64,000 nt of DNA from Agrocybe praecox (lineage: Eukaryota; Basidiomycota; Agaricomycetes; Agaricales; Agrocybaceae): assembly GCA_964017145.1 (NCBI GenBank), contig OZ024847.1, forward strand, positions 2,666,001-2,730,000, read 5' to 3'. The notes beneath the pieces were generated by a model. The model saw only the letters and a program-made list of their open reading frames with translations, was not told the origin of the DNA and did no database searches. The position numbers were made by a program, and so were the translations under genes. This document shows positions 23,323 through 35,568 of the stretch, piece after piece; position 1 is the stretch's first letter, and every line of letters starts with the position of its first letter.

Positions 23323-26300
23323 CCGTCGCTCTCGCTGCGATCTCCCTTGCGACAGCGCTCAAGGACATTATCGAACTAGCGCGTAACCTCAATGACTCAT
23401 TCAAAAAGGTACGCCTTCACCGTGTAAGTCGAGAGGCTCCTCAATCTGATGACTACATGTGCAGCCAGCTCGGAATATGCAGAAGGCAGAGTCCCTAGTG
23501 GCGGAGACCCTCGCAATTGTACAGGATCTCAAGAAATTTTACGATGGACACAAAGAAATACTAGACAATGCGCAGGATATGCAAGACGCTGTATTAAGGC
23601 TCCTGAAGTGCGTATATTCTCTATTTTTTTGCTATCATTCCGATTGACACCCTCTAGGGAAATGGAAATGGTACACCAAAAGTGCAAGCCTTTGCTACAA
23701 GTTTATTCAGCCTCGAATGGCACGATGCGTACTTGGATTAAGCGTAAAATCGGTCCTTGGTGGAAGCGGGATAGCCTGGAGGAATCTATTCAGAATGTCC
23801 GAGATGGAGCAAATAAATGTCGTAGTGATTTCATGGTGCGTGAATTATGATATGTACGTAGCCCGATATGAGCTAACAAGAACCATGAAGATGTTTGCGT
23901 TGATGCGCATTGAAGCCGCCACAGCACAAGTCGAAGCCAGCACTGCTCAAACTCAAGCCACTGCAATTCAAATCCAGGCCACCACAATCGAAATCCGAGC
24001 TGCCATTACAAATGAGTTTGCTCGTCCTCACCTCCAACCCTCGAACCTTCAAGTTTCGGATGATAATGTGCTAGCTTTCTTGGGTTCCACTCCCGTCATA
24101 CTATCCCAACTTCCTCCTCATGTCAAATTAGCAGAACACCTCGTGTATAAGGAGTGTATTACTCTTCAAGTGGGAAAGATTGATACTCTCTTTAAAACAC
24201 TCTCTTCTGGAGGACTCTATTCAGTGGAAGAGCCGGACTCTTTTCATTTAGGGGCTTTTCGGTCTGTCGTGCACCTAAAGCCTTCCACAGAAGAAGAAAT
24301 GGAGGGTTTACGAATTGACGTATTCGCCCAGATTGCGAAAATACGAGGAAGCTTGAACGATAAACATGATGGACAGTCAATCCAGGGAGGTGCACATGCA
24401 ATGTCTGCTTTGTCCTTCTTCCTTAACAACCTCAAGATGTATGAAGAGTCATTATCAATAGCGCGGTTTGCCGTGGATCTGTATGGGACACTCAACAAGA
24501 AAAATGAGAACGTTTACGGACCCCGCTTTGCCCATGCACTTGCCCGTATGTCTTACAGCTCTGTAGACACTGGGGACCTTGTCCAGGCTTACAAAGCAAT
24601 AACAGAGGCTGTAACCCTTGGACGCCGTCTCGTAACTGCCAATCCAACCTTTGAAGCCCAGATCCAGCTTGTTAATTTGATTAGCTATTCTGCCTTTGTT
24701 GCGCGTCGAAATGGGGATTTTCAAAATGCCGTTCGTGATGCAAAGGAGGCGGTGCAAAGTTACGAGCGCTTGGTTGGAAGACCGACATCCCTGTTGCAAA
24801 CACTGGTAGTAAACGTCACAAACGGAAGGAATGGATCAACCATTATGACGATGGAAGAGACGTGGGTTTACGACTTTGCCGAAGCACTTAAGGAGCTGCA
24901 TTATGGTCTATCTCCAATTACAATCGAAGAAGAATCAGTAAGTGCCGGAATTCATGCAATCGATCTATACAGCGCACTGGAGCAGCGGCACAATCATAGC
25001 AGCAATTTCAGTCGCTCAATAGCAGATCTTTGCTACTCTCTTGCCTCCAACAAGTATCGGAACATAATCCAGGTCGATCAGTCCCTTTCGTATGCGGAGG
25101 AATCGACTCTCCAATACGAAAAGATGTTTCGACGTACTGGTGTCGTCCCCAGAAACCTTCCTCGGTCCCTGGTAAGACAAGCCGAAATTCTTTCAAGCTT
25201 GGAACGCTTCGAGGAGGCGTATGCGGTGTGCCAGAAACTTAAACAAATAGTGCAACAGCATATGGTCGAGGATCATCAGCTCCGTTCCAAATCCCTTTTG
25301 CAACTATTGCAAACTCTTTACTATTCAAGGCGTTACATGGATGCAGCATTGGTTGGGGAACAACTACTGGCCACTTACCGGTCGTTGCTTTCAAATTGGG
25401 ATCTGTTTATAGCCTATTCCTATACTTCGTTTGCGTTTGAAGAATCAGGGAACATTTCCAAGGCGACACAAATTGGGGAATCAGCAGTCAGTTATTGGCG
25501 TGTGCTAGCATTTCATGATTCTACAAATGTCAAATTTCTTGCTGGCAGCCTTGACAATTTGGCAAATTATCTTCGTCTGGCAGCTGAGCACGGAGGCGCA
25601 TTTAGCAAAGGACATGAAGCAATGAAGTTGTATAGCAGATTAATTGAAACGGACACCAATGTTCTGGAGTATTATATACTCACACTTCAACTCAATATGA
25701 GGATCGCCGAAGAGGCAAAGATGGAAATCAAATCCCTGGAAAGAAGCCGAGAGGTCATTCAGTATTCTCGGGCACTAGTCAAGCAATTTCCAGAACGACA
25801 AATATTTCTTATTCGTCTTATTCTGGATCATGCCAAGTTATTGGACAATGCTGACCAACTTGTTGAAAGCATTGCTGCTATTGAAGAGATTCTCATTTGG
25901 TTTGACGACCACCCAGCCCAAGATGAAGATTTGGCAGGACTGCACACTGACACACTTCTATATTCTGGCAGACTTCTCTATTATCAGGGGCATCTCGACA
26001 AGGCATTACGTGCCTATGACAAGACTATTGAAGTTGGACGACCCTTTGAAGACGCATATTCTGAAGTTGCATCCAATATTCTCCAGGCGAAGTCTCAAAC
26101 CCTCATGATACTATACCTTATAGGACAAGTTACACCAGCGCTCGCCAACATTGAAGATTGTGTTACATTTGCCTCCGAACATGATTTGGCGGAGGAAGAG
26201 GCGTATACCTGTTCTTTGGAAAATGCATCACTTGTCTACCGATCAACTGACGACATCGGTAAAGCGGTGTCCACCATGCGACGGTCAATCGTCATTGATA

Positions 26301-26866
26301 GAGATCAGAGCAGAACTCCATTTTCATGGATTCTGTCTGACCTTCTCGCTGACACTGGGGAAGAAGAAGAAGCTCTTACCGTTGTAAATGAGGCCATACA
26401 AGAATGCGAACAGTGGCAGGATAATTACACAACCACCATCAAGGAACTCTATGTGCAGGCGCAATACTGTCTGGCCCTTCGTCTCTTCGCCAACAATGAT
26501 CTCGCTCGGGCACGAGAACTGCTTATTGAGGTCAGGATATTCTACCAAAAACACTCACGGACCAGAAATATATGGTTCATAAAGCTTGCTATTGCTTCAT
26601 GGGTATTAGGACACCTAGAATGTGCATCGGGCCGACACGAAGAAGGGATCAATGTAAGAAACGAACTTACTGACCTACGTAAATCCCTGCGACTCATATT
26701 CCCGAGCCTTGATGATCTCGCTCATGTGGGCTTAAAACGAGAACGAGATTTTGCTGCTTGGAAGATTCTTCTTAAGAAAGTCGATGTTAAGTGTGGACAC
26801 CAAGATGAAGAAGAGATTCTAGAAGCGGCCGTAATATCTCAATTGGAAAGTATAGTAGTCTTGTAG
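23307..26866 (+). CDS. TPR-repeat protein with N-terminal helical-bundle domain, copy 2
   Basis: Four exons (23307-23408, 23465-23607, 23658-23835, 23891-26866), 1,132 codons. Exon sizes 1-3 (102, 143, 178 nt) and all phases equal those of copy 1 at 2602-6115, and the proteins align end to end, so the two are recent-to-moderate paralogues in opposite orientation. Residues 1-140 are the predicted helical bundle (MADPLTVALAAIS start). At 23909-24004 a heptad pattern (for example VEASTAQ, TQATAIQ, IQATTIE) has about four units against one or two in copy 1, lengthening a likely coiled-coil linker by 15 residues. TPR-like helices fill the rest. No P-loop NTPase domain is present. Molecular function unknown; receptor, scaffold or cell-death roles are inferred from N-terminal architecture only. 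Confidence 0.87.
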
Positions 26867-27281
26867 GTTGGACCTTTGGTAGTCTCTAACTGGAGCATAC
26901 AAATCCACCCTTCTCTATTTTTTTTTGGCGAAATCCTTGAAACAAAAGACATTTCCTGCTTCCGCCTCTCAATTACTTATAAAGAACATATTTTTGTATT
27001 TTTTTCTTCCATCGGTAGCTATAACCCTGAATAAGTATGTTTCTGTCTGATATCCGGTATCATGTCATCGCCAGTCGTGACATACGTCCAGTCCATGAGG
27101 GATTGGCGAGCTAACATTGAAATAGTATCATAAATAACAACTTTTACAATGAATTCATTCACTCTCAAAAGGACATAGCAAACAAACTCGAAACCGGAAT
27201 GTGAAATTCACGATTTTGGTTCGAGAATCATTATTTCCGACCGTAGTATGTTGATTGTGAAGCGAGAGACTAAGCGCGACG
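26867..27281. other. Convergent 3' flanks of TPR2 and P450
   Basis: AT-rich spacer between two stop codons. It contains poly-T and AATAAG-like pieces suited to 3' ends; no frame of note. Confidence 0.5.
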
Positions 27282-29463
27282 TCAATGTTCAATTTCCACG
27301 CAATCCCGAATTATTGTCTCCGCCATGTAGCTTCGAGGAGTTATGATACACTGGAAGGGTACCGGGTACCTGTAGGAAACAATTATATGAGCAAATCCCA
27401 AGAAAGGAAATCAAAGGACAATCTCACGAGAGCAATCCACTAGTAAATTCTGGCTTGGGTTTCACGGGATTGCCCTCTTCATCGATAGGCGGTTTTATAT
27501 CATACACCGCGAGCGTCGATGAAATGATGGAGTAGAGGGAATTGTCGCTCATGTGCCTTCCCGGACACATTCTATTTTAAAATTCGTCAAAAAGTCGACT
27601 TTCTGGAATTTGTGTATTACCCACCGACGTCCAAAACCAAATGCGGCGCAGTCTGGGTTCCTGATATCTGGATCAGGTTGGCCATCCTTGAGATATCGCT
27701 CCGGTTGGTATTCCAGAGGCTCAGGATACTCAGCTGGATCGTGCAAGATAGCCCTGTGAAACGCATTCAGCTGCCTAATCGAGCAAAAATTTCCGTCTAC
27801 GTACCATGCGTTACCCATTAAAATGGTGCCTTTCGGAATAAAGAACCCATCGTACTCGTCGTCCGCAGAGGCCATGTGACCAACGGCTGTATATGCATGC
27901 TTAGGATTTGCAAGAAAAGCGATGAGGCAAGGCAGGTCAGCCAACTTACCAAGAGGAATGACTTGATTCCAACGGGTCGTCTCTTTCACGATAGCGTTGA
28001 TGTAAGGTAATTCCTTGCGGTCGGAGAATTCTGGGAGTCGGTTTGGGCCAATAACTCTGTCTATCTCTGCCTGAGCTCTCTTCTGTACTTCTGGGTATAT
28101 TGCCATCGCCAAAAAGAATGATTGCACAGAGGAAACAGTCTAGAATGGAATAAAGTTACCGAGTCAGTTAGTCGACCTTGAACAGAGAGTGCCATAAACA
28201 CTTACTGTGTCTGCGCCGGCTGCCATGCCAGGTTATGTATGTTTTGAGGTCGAATTAAGACAATATATTATATAGTTTGACATACCGACGTAGCTGACCG
28301 CAGCATTATGCTTCGCGATCGTTCGTTCTTCATGGTACAGAGGATCAGTCACGGGCGGCAAATGTTCGATAAAGGTTGCGGATAGCGAAGGAGGAGCTTT
28401 GCCTGTTTTCTAAAAAGACATGAGTTACCACGAGTACAGAGCATTGAAGCAAAAAGAATACCATCAGCTCCTCGACGCGTCTAAAAGGGATTTCCGTGAG
28501 GTCATCATTGATCTTGCGCCAACGGGCGGCCTTTCGCTTGAACGAAGCACCAGGAAACCAGGATGGTACATATTTCAATATTGGGATGAAGTCCACCAAG
28601 AATGTACCAGGCACTCCTGCAATTGCAAGACCTTCAAGGGATTCTTCCGCGCGCGAAATGTATGGGTCTCCTGATTCCGTGACGGTGATTCCGTAAGCCA
28701 CGCTCATGATGGTAGCGGCAAAGGTGCTGCAGACATTGTTAATGCTTCCTATCATGCGTGTGAGCGATTATAGGACTCACTGTCGTATGTGATGCATGAA
28801 ATTTTCTGGTGTTACCAATAGTCGATTGAGGAACGCTCTGACTTCACGGGCTTGAGTAGGTTGGTACTTATAAACAGTACTTTGATGGAAGTGTTCGTTG
28901 AAAGCACGGCGATGGCGACGCCACCAGGAGCCATAAGGCAGCATTGCCATGTTGAACCCCCATTGCATTCTGAAAAGGACAAGAACATCTCAGTGACTAA
29001 CCAACCTAGATGGGGGGAGGGGGGGACGTATAAACTTACAATTCAAGAACCATGGGCATTCGAACTCGGTCGGAATAGTTGGATGATCTCTTGTCAAGCA
29101 AGTCGTTCACCCTCTTAAGACTGCCCAAGATTAGAAATGGTTGGCCTAAAACCTCGAAGTAGACCATATCCCCTGTGGTTCTCCGCAATTAGTGATAAAG
29201 GACAACGACATTAATTGAATTTTACCGTAGACTTTAGACCATTTTTCGTAAATAAGCCATGGCTTTTCAATTGGCCTGTCGAACAGTTTTCCGACAATGG
29301 GTAAACCCTTGGGGCCAGGCGGAAGTGGTAGTCCTTTAGGATTCCGTTGATGGGCGATGCGTCTGTTCTTGATGATGATGAAGAAAAGAGTTGCGGCTAT
29401 AGAAAGAGGGACCAAGGAAAGATTCTTCGTGAGCAGGTACCCTGCATACAAGAAGTTAGACAT
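27282..29463 (-). CDS. Cytochrome P450 monooxygenase (E-class, Agaricomycete type)
   Basis: Eleven exons (29226-29463, 29040-29172, 28781-28969, 28462-28726, 28286-28409, 28206-28219, 27950-28139, 27805-27886, 27625-27753, 27428-27571, 27282-27369), 531 codons. An N-terminal membrane anchor (around residues 14-32) is followed by a PLPPGPKGLP hinge. The I-helix AGADT (318-322) comes mainly from a 14-nt exon; the ExxR motif KETTR has Glu374; PERYLKDG precedes the haem loop FGFGRRMCPGR, with Cys457 as thiolate ligand. Length is usual for the family. It would be an ER-bound haem enzyme that hydroxylates or epoxidises small molecules with electrons from P450 reductase. It resembles multigene basidiomycete families such as CYP5144 or CYP512, but substrate and family number cannot be fixed here. 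Confidence 0.92.
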
Positions 29464-30770
29464 GATTTGCGAGTAGGATGCGTTCGAGAGAAAACAGATT
29501 CAGTTTTAAATAGGATTGTTACAAAAGACCTTCACAGAAGCAGCGCTTAGATTCATAAAAATAAATGAGTTAAATCTATCGTGACTGCCGCTCCTCCTAT
29601 TTAATATAGGATGGAAGGATGGATAGATGGATGTGAAAGATCTTAGTATGGAACTGTCTCTGGCCTGTAAAAATAAAACGGATAAAAATTCGTTTCTTTG
29701 GAATCAAAAAACGACAAAACTCGCACCACACCATAGGGTCGCCACAATGACTTGCCACCAGATGACTCGATGAAAACTAAATCAAGACTGAAATATCTTC
29801 TCGATTCACTGTGAATTTTGGGATCCTGAAGCATCTTTCTTATCGGCTTTGGAAGTCAAATATAAATCATCCCAGGATCTATATAAAGAAGTAGAGGACG
29901 CGCGGCCAGTTCCCTCCAAGATCCCTTGGATATTTTTTAAAATGCCAAAAAAGGCACGTCAGTTTATCTAATACTGTATCATAAGGAACACACTTACCAT
30001 TCCGTATGTTTAACAGAGGTTCTGTTTTATCTGCTCTTCAGGTCTTCAGGTCTCAAGTTTCACCTCCAAGTCTACTTTGACTTTTAAAGTAAAGTTGCAC
30101 GGGTGTGCCCATTTTACTGCCCATCAACCAAATTTTAGGATCAGGTCGCTAAATACCAGTCCAAATCAGAAGAAAAAGAAAAAGCGTCCGTATGACACGA
30201 GGATGTTTCAAAGCCGAGAAGTCCATTAAAATGGTCCGCTTGTGCCAGCGTTGGGTAAAACATACACAGGTCAGAGATGAGACGACCAGACATTCACAGG
30301 AATAATGAAGAAAAGATCCGCGGGTGGGAGAGACACAACGCCTAGAACCGAATAAGCCCGTGTTTAAGCGTCATCAAATTGTGAATCCCGGGTGAAATAT
30401 GAACGCTGTATGATAATGAAAATATACATATGACAATGGATATAGACAAGCAAATAGTAAAGCCGCGGCAGTTGATATGCGAAATAGGAAAGAAACGCGT
30501 TAATAAGTGTGGGTGGATTCGGTTACCGATAGATATCGAAGGAATATCCGGAAGACGAACTCTCACAGGTGCTGGAGAGGCTTGCCAACCGTCTGTAGAT
30601 ATTCGGGTCCACCAGGTCCATTTCCAAAGGAAATAGGATGGGATGAAAGGGCTAGGACGAGGTGGGAAGGCCGAGGAAATAATGAGTATGGGGTGATATT
30701 CTAAGAGGATCCTCCCAGAAGCCGGAAGATTCGTTAAGCAGCAATAACATGGCGAAGTCATCGCCAGGAA
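29464..30770. other. Intergenic, P450 promoter and GLE1 3' flank
   Basis: Upstream of the P450 and downstream of GLE1. No protein-like frame; a 139-codon minus-strand frame at 30342-30761 directly after the GLE1 stop has no recognisable features. Confidence 0.45.
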
Positions 30771-32804
30771 CTATGTTTGTTCCCCTCTGATGATATTTTC
30801 CAGTGCCAGTTTCACTCGAGCACGAGCAGCGGCACCTAAGGGAGAGTCGCCTCCGATGAGCTTTCCGTCGCCAAGGCCATCGGTGGCACCTTCGTTAATG
30901 AGCATTAACATTTTGACCCATTGGTTGCCAAATATCTTCAACGCATCAAGTCCAAGGACCTCCAAACCAACTTTAAAAAAGTAATTTATAAGTAACAACA
31001 ACGACACCCAGAAAAGTGAAAAAAGCTGACCGTAAATTAACTGGGCCCCAACAGGCTCCACAAGCAGTCGTTTCTCGTTCATGATTCTCGAAAACCAGAC
31101 CCAGCATCGAGGCATTTGGAACATCCTATCAACATTATTCGCAGTGCACGAGATTTTGATGATATTGAAGTAGACTCTCATTAGTGCCGATATCCGATTT
31201 GTGTATTCTTCAGGCTTCTCTATGCCCTCTCCGCTCGTGCTATTTCTCCACCCAGAAACTTTCGTGTACTCCTCGTTCGATTTCCACGGTCGCTTGTTAT
31301 TGTCGTAGTGAGGAACGACAGTCGGTATCGGCCAACCTCCACATCGTTGCACAAGCTTCGAAAAGAAAATCGCTCCGAATTGTGGGAGTGTCTGCAACAA
31401 GTTGAAGGTGACCTGGGCGAGAGGATCCGCTGCGCGTTTTTCGGCTATTACTTCTGTTTCTGCCTGGAGAAGAATAGCTTTGGCTAACGATGACGCTAGT
31501 GCTGGATATATAGAATTTTGATGACCTGACCTCTCCGTCATTCGCATGATATCTATGATTTGCTGCGTCTGGAAAACGATATCAATCACAGATTGTAAGA
31601 ACCAAATAATATGTCCTTACGATGCGGTTAATTTCCCGTTTGTCGTTGGTCAATTGTCCAATCTTGGGCGTAATCTGTCTACGAAGCGTACTCCATTCTG
31701 ATTTTTGCTCTTTGTGCTCTTTCACCCATGCCAGAGGACCGTTTTTTAGATCCTGCAAATTGAGCCTTGCCACTCTCCAATCTTCAGAGAGAGGAGCTAG
31801 ATTCAATCGTGTCCATAATTCCGCCTCGTCGGTGCGTGCCTTCTCTTCTAACTCTTGCACCCGCTTCTCCTCTTCCTCTCTTTCTTTTTCTATCCTCGCC
31901 TTTTCTTCTTCTTCTTCTTTCTTCTTCGCCTCCTCCCGCGCCCTTTTCTCCGCAGCGAGCCGTCGTTTGAGCTCCAACTCCTTTATTAGTTTTTCCTCTT
32001 CCTCCTTCAACTTTCTCTCCTCTTCTAGCCTCTTCGCTACTTTCTCCTCCTCGTGTTTAATCGAAGCTTCGATCCTTTCCCATAGGGCTCGATCACGAAC
32101 TTGCCACTGCTCAACCAATTTCGCGTTCGACTCTTGCAGTTTCTGCTGATAAAATTTCACTTTCCCCGCTACTTCCTCTGTCACTTTCTCGTATTTTTCG
32201 AGACGCCGTCTCTCTAGCTCCGTATCTAGATGTTCTTTCTGCGTCGACAGCCGCGTTTGGCTCGCGGAGAAATCTTTACGCGCCGTTCTCTGAAATAGAA
32301 TAGAATAAAATAGATTACAAAACGAGAACGTGCGTTTAGGCTTACAAAAGCATCCCGTCGTGTCTCCTGCTCCCATTCCTCGTAAGGGTCATGATATCTC
32401 GTCCGTGCTCGAATTGCTGCCACTGTTTCCTCAATCTGACGCTCCTCTAGTGGGGTGAGCGCAATGTTCTTCGGCCGGCTGAATATTGGTTCAGAATAGA
32501 GAAGACTATAGCCAAGAAAAATAACACACACATTGCAAGTTTGTTGATGTCTGAAACCAAGTTATAAGACGAGGACGACGCGCTCGAGGTGCTTGCCACT
32601 GAGTTATCGTCATCTAGGTCGGAATCGTGGAAACTGGATTCAACTTCAGATACATATTCATCTGAATCCGAGTCTGATGCAAGTCCAAATGTGTTTCTGT
32701 GTATTTGTCTACGGAAATCAGTATTATGAAATGTATAACATCATAATATCATTTTACCCTCTGACCGGTGAAGGAGACACTGATCTGGGTGCTCCATAGC
32801 GCAT
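30771..32804 (-). CDS. GLE1: GLE1 mRNA export factor / nucleoporin
   Basis: Six exons (32758-32804, 32532-32708, 32346-32478, 31621-32289, 31031-31568, 30771-30970), 587 codons. The N-terminus (MRYGAPRSVSPSP) leads into an Asp/Ser-rich stretch, then a long charged coiled coil from about residue 130 to 270 (Glu/Lys/Arg heptads), then the C-terminal Gle1 domain, with blocks such as AKAILLQAETEV, QMPRCWVWFSRI and QWVKMLMLI. This layout matches fungal and animal Gle1. The protein sits on the cytoplasmic face of the nuclear pore and, with inositol hexakisphosphate, stimulates the DEAD-box ATPase Dbp5 to release exported mRNA. A single-copy essential gene is expected. No defect seen. The assignment rests on the combination of coiled coil and C-terminal domain. 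Confidence 0.88.
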
Positions 32805-33157
32805 AGTGGGTCTGTTCCGTTCCTCTCTGACGTTACAGAGAAATGAGAAGATACTCAGATAGGGGAGTTCGTCGTTGTCGTTCGCGAACAACTTGGAGTC
32901 TAAGTCCCAACATTGGTGAAGTCACAACAGTGTGACAACCGCAACCCAGCCTCGTGCTCATTGGTCAATTATGTCACGTGCTATGAGTATCGCAACACCA
33001 GCACCGTTAAGCGCTCGCCGCTCACCAGCACCTTGCCAGCACCAGCCATTTCGCGGCTTATTTCCTATCCCATTTTTCGGGTCTTTTGGTGGTCACACTA
33101 TCAGAAGGACGGTACTTGAAGATGAATTTTTTGGTCCTCGTTATTGATCTCCTTCCT
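32805..33157. other. Intergenic, GLE1 promoter
   Basis: Region upstream of the GLE1 ATG. No TATA box close to the start. A CCAAC/CCAGC-rich stretch at 32980-33050 is present but I cannot assign it a role. Confidence 0.4.
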
Positions 33158-33586
33158 CTAGATGCCTATTTCAGTCCGACAAACCCCCCATAAATCCTGG
33201 CATCCGAATTCCTTCCCTGGACTTTCGCCCTTGCCGCATATGCAGTGATGATCCATAGCACCCACGTCATCATAGACACTCTGGATCATAGATGTTGCGT
33301 AGAAAATTCCCGACTTGAAATTATGGCAGCTTTCGACCAACTCCATCCCGGCCTTATGACGTGCATCATTAATCTCTTCCATGGTCGCAACGTGCTCGTA
33401 GCACTTCAGGACCCTACAAAAAGAAGGCTTAGGCAAGCAATCGCTCCAGGAGTCAGTACAACGAATATGGGTTATTTCCCTTTTTCTTGCCTCAGAATCT
33501 ACGAAATTGGAGTTTAGCCGTATTCTGCCATCGGAACAGTAAATGCTTTTGAGAAAAGGCTTCAGCTTAGGCAGCTCGATTAGCAC
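33158..33586 (-). pseudogene. Decayed copy of the kinase-like gene 3' part
   Basis: The frame ends in FGCQDLWGVCRTEIG, nearly the same as the tail FGCQDLWEVCRSEMR of the gene next to it (33744-34604), and both share a DHHC... block just before. The preceding part aligns only loosely, and the catalytic block HGDFAERN is absent (GMELVES at the matching place). It is too short for a kinase fold. Best read as the truncated remainder of a tandem duplication, possibly still transcribed. Confidence 0.55.
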
Positions 33587-33743
33587 ACGTAGACGGTACG
33601 GAGAGCAGCGCGAGAGGACTGGGAAGCAGCGATCGATTGATACAGGGTATTTAAGATAAAAACATGGGGTATTATTCTATGCATTCTATGCACTTGTGCC
33701 GCGTTAGTTCTGCCTGTGCTCTCATCACATAGGTAGAGGAGAG

Positions 33744-34604
33744 TTAGATTCTGTTGGTTATTGATAAATTAAATAACTGCTCACTCCAGATGCGCATTTC
33801 GCTCCGACAAACCTCCCATAAATCCTGGCATCCGAATTTCTTCTGATCAGGAGGCGCTTCCCCAGGACGAAAGTCCATGTCGCATTTGCAATGATGGTCA
33901 GGTATAACTTGATCAAAGTCGATGAGTCGAATATCTCCGTTCTTCTGTAGCACGTTCCTCTCTGCGAAATCTCCATGCAAGAACCCCTGTTGGTGAATTT
34001 CACCGAGTTTCTCGAGTATCCTTATTCTTGAAGCCCACGTGGCCAGAAGGTTGGACAATGAACCCAAATAGATGGAAAATACGAAGGCGTACCGGGTTTG
34101 TATAGGAAGCTGCGAGAAGGGTCTCCTAATCACATCTCCCCAACACTCTAATAGTAGACACGCAACATATTGTTCATCATCCAATGTCCCAACATATAAT
34201 CCGAAGCTCTCTGGAATAGCAGTGCCCTGTAAAGGTTTTAAAGGACCTGCGTATACCCCAGCTTCGTGGGCAAGGTCTCCAATGAAATCCTCCCTCATAG
34301 CGAACTTGAGAATCACACTTGAAGCCTTGTATGTCGGGTAACGTTGGCTAAGTGTCCCCCGAAACACAGGCGAGTCTGAGTAATAATCAGTGATAGCTTT
34401 GGGGTCGATAATGACGGAAACAGTGTCCTGTTCATAGCCAGGCCTTGACAGACGTTCCATGTCGGAATTTGCAACCCCAACTAGGTTGCACTCTTTTATC
34501 GCCCATCCTGGCCACTGGTCCGGAAACTTGATATTGAGAATGGTCATGATTGGGCGCTTCTTCTGTTGATTCCTGAAAAAGTCGTGAGCGCTTTTAAAAA
34601 CCAA
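33744..34604 (-). CDS. Fungal protein-kinase-like / APH-like phosphotransferase
   Basis: One long exon. Motifs are those of a kinase C-lobe: IHQQGFLHGDFAERNVL (HGD catalytic loop with Asn four residues on) and IRLIDFDQ (DFD in place of DFG). An upstream block (SSVILKF) may hold the ATP-site lysine. A C-terminal Cys/His-containing tail (DHHCKCDMD) follows. The first in-frame ATG is at 34545-34547, but the frame is open upstream after a good acceptor (CTTTTTCAG, ending near 34573) and a coding-like stretch lies at 34610-34760, so the true 5' exon is unresolved. Agaricomycetes carry many such proteins; substrate unknown. Confidence 0.65.
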   Translation of the reverse strand: MVFKSAHDFFRNQQKKRPIMTILNIKFPDQWPGWAIKECNLVGVANSDMERLSRPGYEQDTVSVIIDPKAITDYYSDSPVFRGTLSQRYPTYKASSVILKFAMREDFIGDLAHEAGVYAGPLKPLQGTAIPESFGLYVGTLDDEQYVACLLLECWGDVIRRPFSQLPIQTRYAFVFSIYLGSLSNLLATWASRIRILEKLGEIHQQGFLHGDFAERNVLQKNGDIRLIDFDQVIPDHHCKCDMDFRPGEAPPDQKKFGCQDLWEVCRSEMRIWSEQLFNLSITNRI

Positions 34605-34619
34605 AAAAAAAGAACGTCC

Positions 34620-35568
34620 AATACGTGCAATGAGGCTGGGATGCTGCTTGGAAGAACGAAAACCCGTCGGATTGCTCTGCGTTGGCGGAAGTGGATCAGC
34701 GACACCGATATGGGTTAAATCTCTTTCAAGTTCCCCACCCCACTCACCACGTGGTATGACATCATAGCAAATACCGCTTTAGAAGATTCGAATTTAAGCT
34801 CGGGCATAATTATATCTGAGCCAATGGCAAGGGTCAAAAATCACGCAAAACCTCACGACATTCACTGTTTACTGACCGTGTACCGACATACTTTATAACT
34901 ATAAATAGAAAATTTGTAGATTCATGGCTGTTACGAGAAGTTTTACCGGAAAGTTTAATTGAAATGAAGATACGAGGTTTTTCCAACGTAATTAACCATT
35001 TATCAGTCCTATGACTGATGAAAACAAGCAACTAATCGATGTTTGAATGATACAATTACCGAGATGGACTGAAAAGGACTGACTGTGGCATGATCATATT
35101 GTCCAACAACGCACGATATTCACCCTCTTGCTAGCCACGTCTCCCAATCAGACCGCATTTCCGATATTCTGTGCATAAGCTTGCCCAATTGGCGCTTCTC
35201 TGTCATTGCAGCATTGACTGAGAGGACGCCACACATCCTTTCCAAATTAGGAAAATAATAGGCTGACATGACCCCTGAGCGTTAAGCTTCCTTGAAAGGA
35301 AAATTCAAGCCCGCATTGGTACAATAAGATCGAACAATAATAGTACATTCCGAGTATGATTCTATGGAATAAATACGACTCGAGTTACGTACATGGCATA
35401 AATAACACTATTGTTACCAAACGTACACCTCGTCGAAGAATTATCTCCGGATTAGCAGCTTTATTCTACAAAATGTTGATTTAATCCAAAAATGAACGTA
35501 CGAAGAATAAGTGAAGAAAATAAGATTAAAATATCACAACGAAGAAAGAGAGTCTAATGATAAAAATA
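34620..35568. other. Intergenic, with possible 5' exon of the kinase-like gene
   Basis: At 34610-34760 the minus strand stays open with protein-like content (blocks such as GVADPLPPTQ and KQHPSLIARIG) and could be the first coding exon of the kinase-like gene, but I find no ATG in phase. From about 34800 to 35568 the DNA is AT-rich and I see nothing. Confidence 0.35.

Noticed and set aside
28750..28780. A 32-nt intron in the P450 gene
   Set aside because: A later acceptor (CTGCAG, ending at 28727) gives a normal 54-nt intron and a better match to the family at this point.
31622..32149. 175-codon plus-strand Ser/Phe-rich frame
   Set aside because: Antisense shadow of the GLE1 coiled-coil exon; composition is explained by Glu/Lys codons on the other strand.
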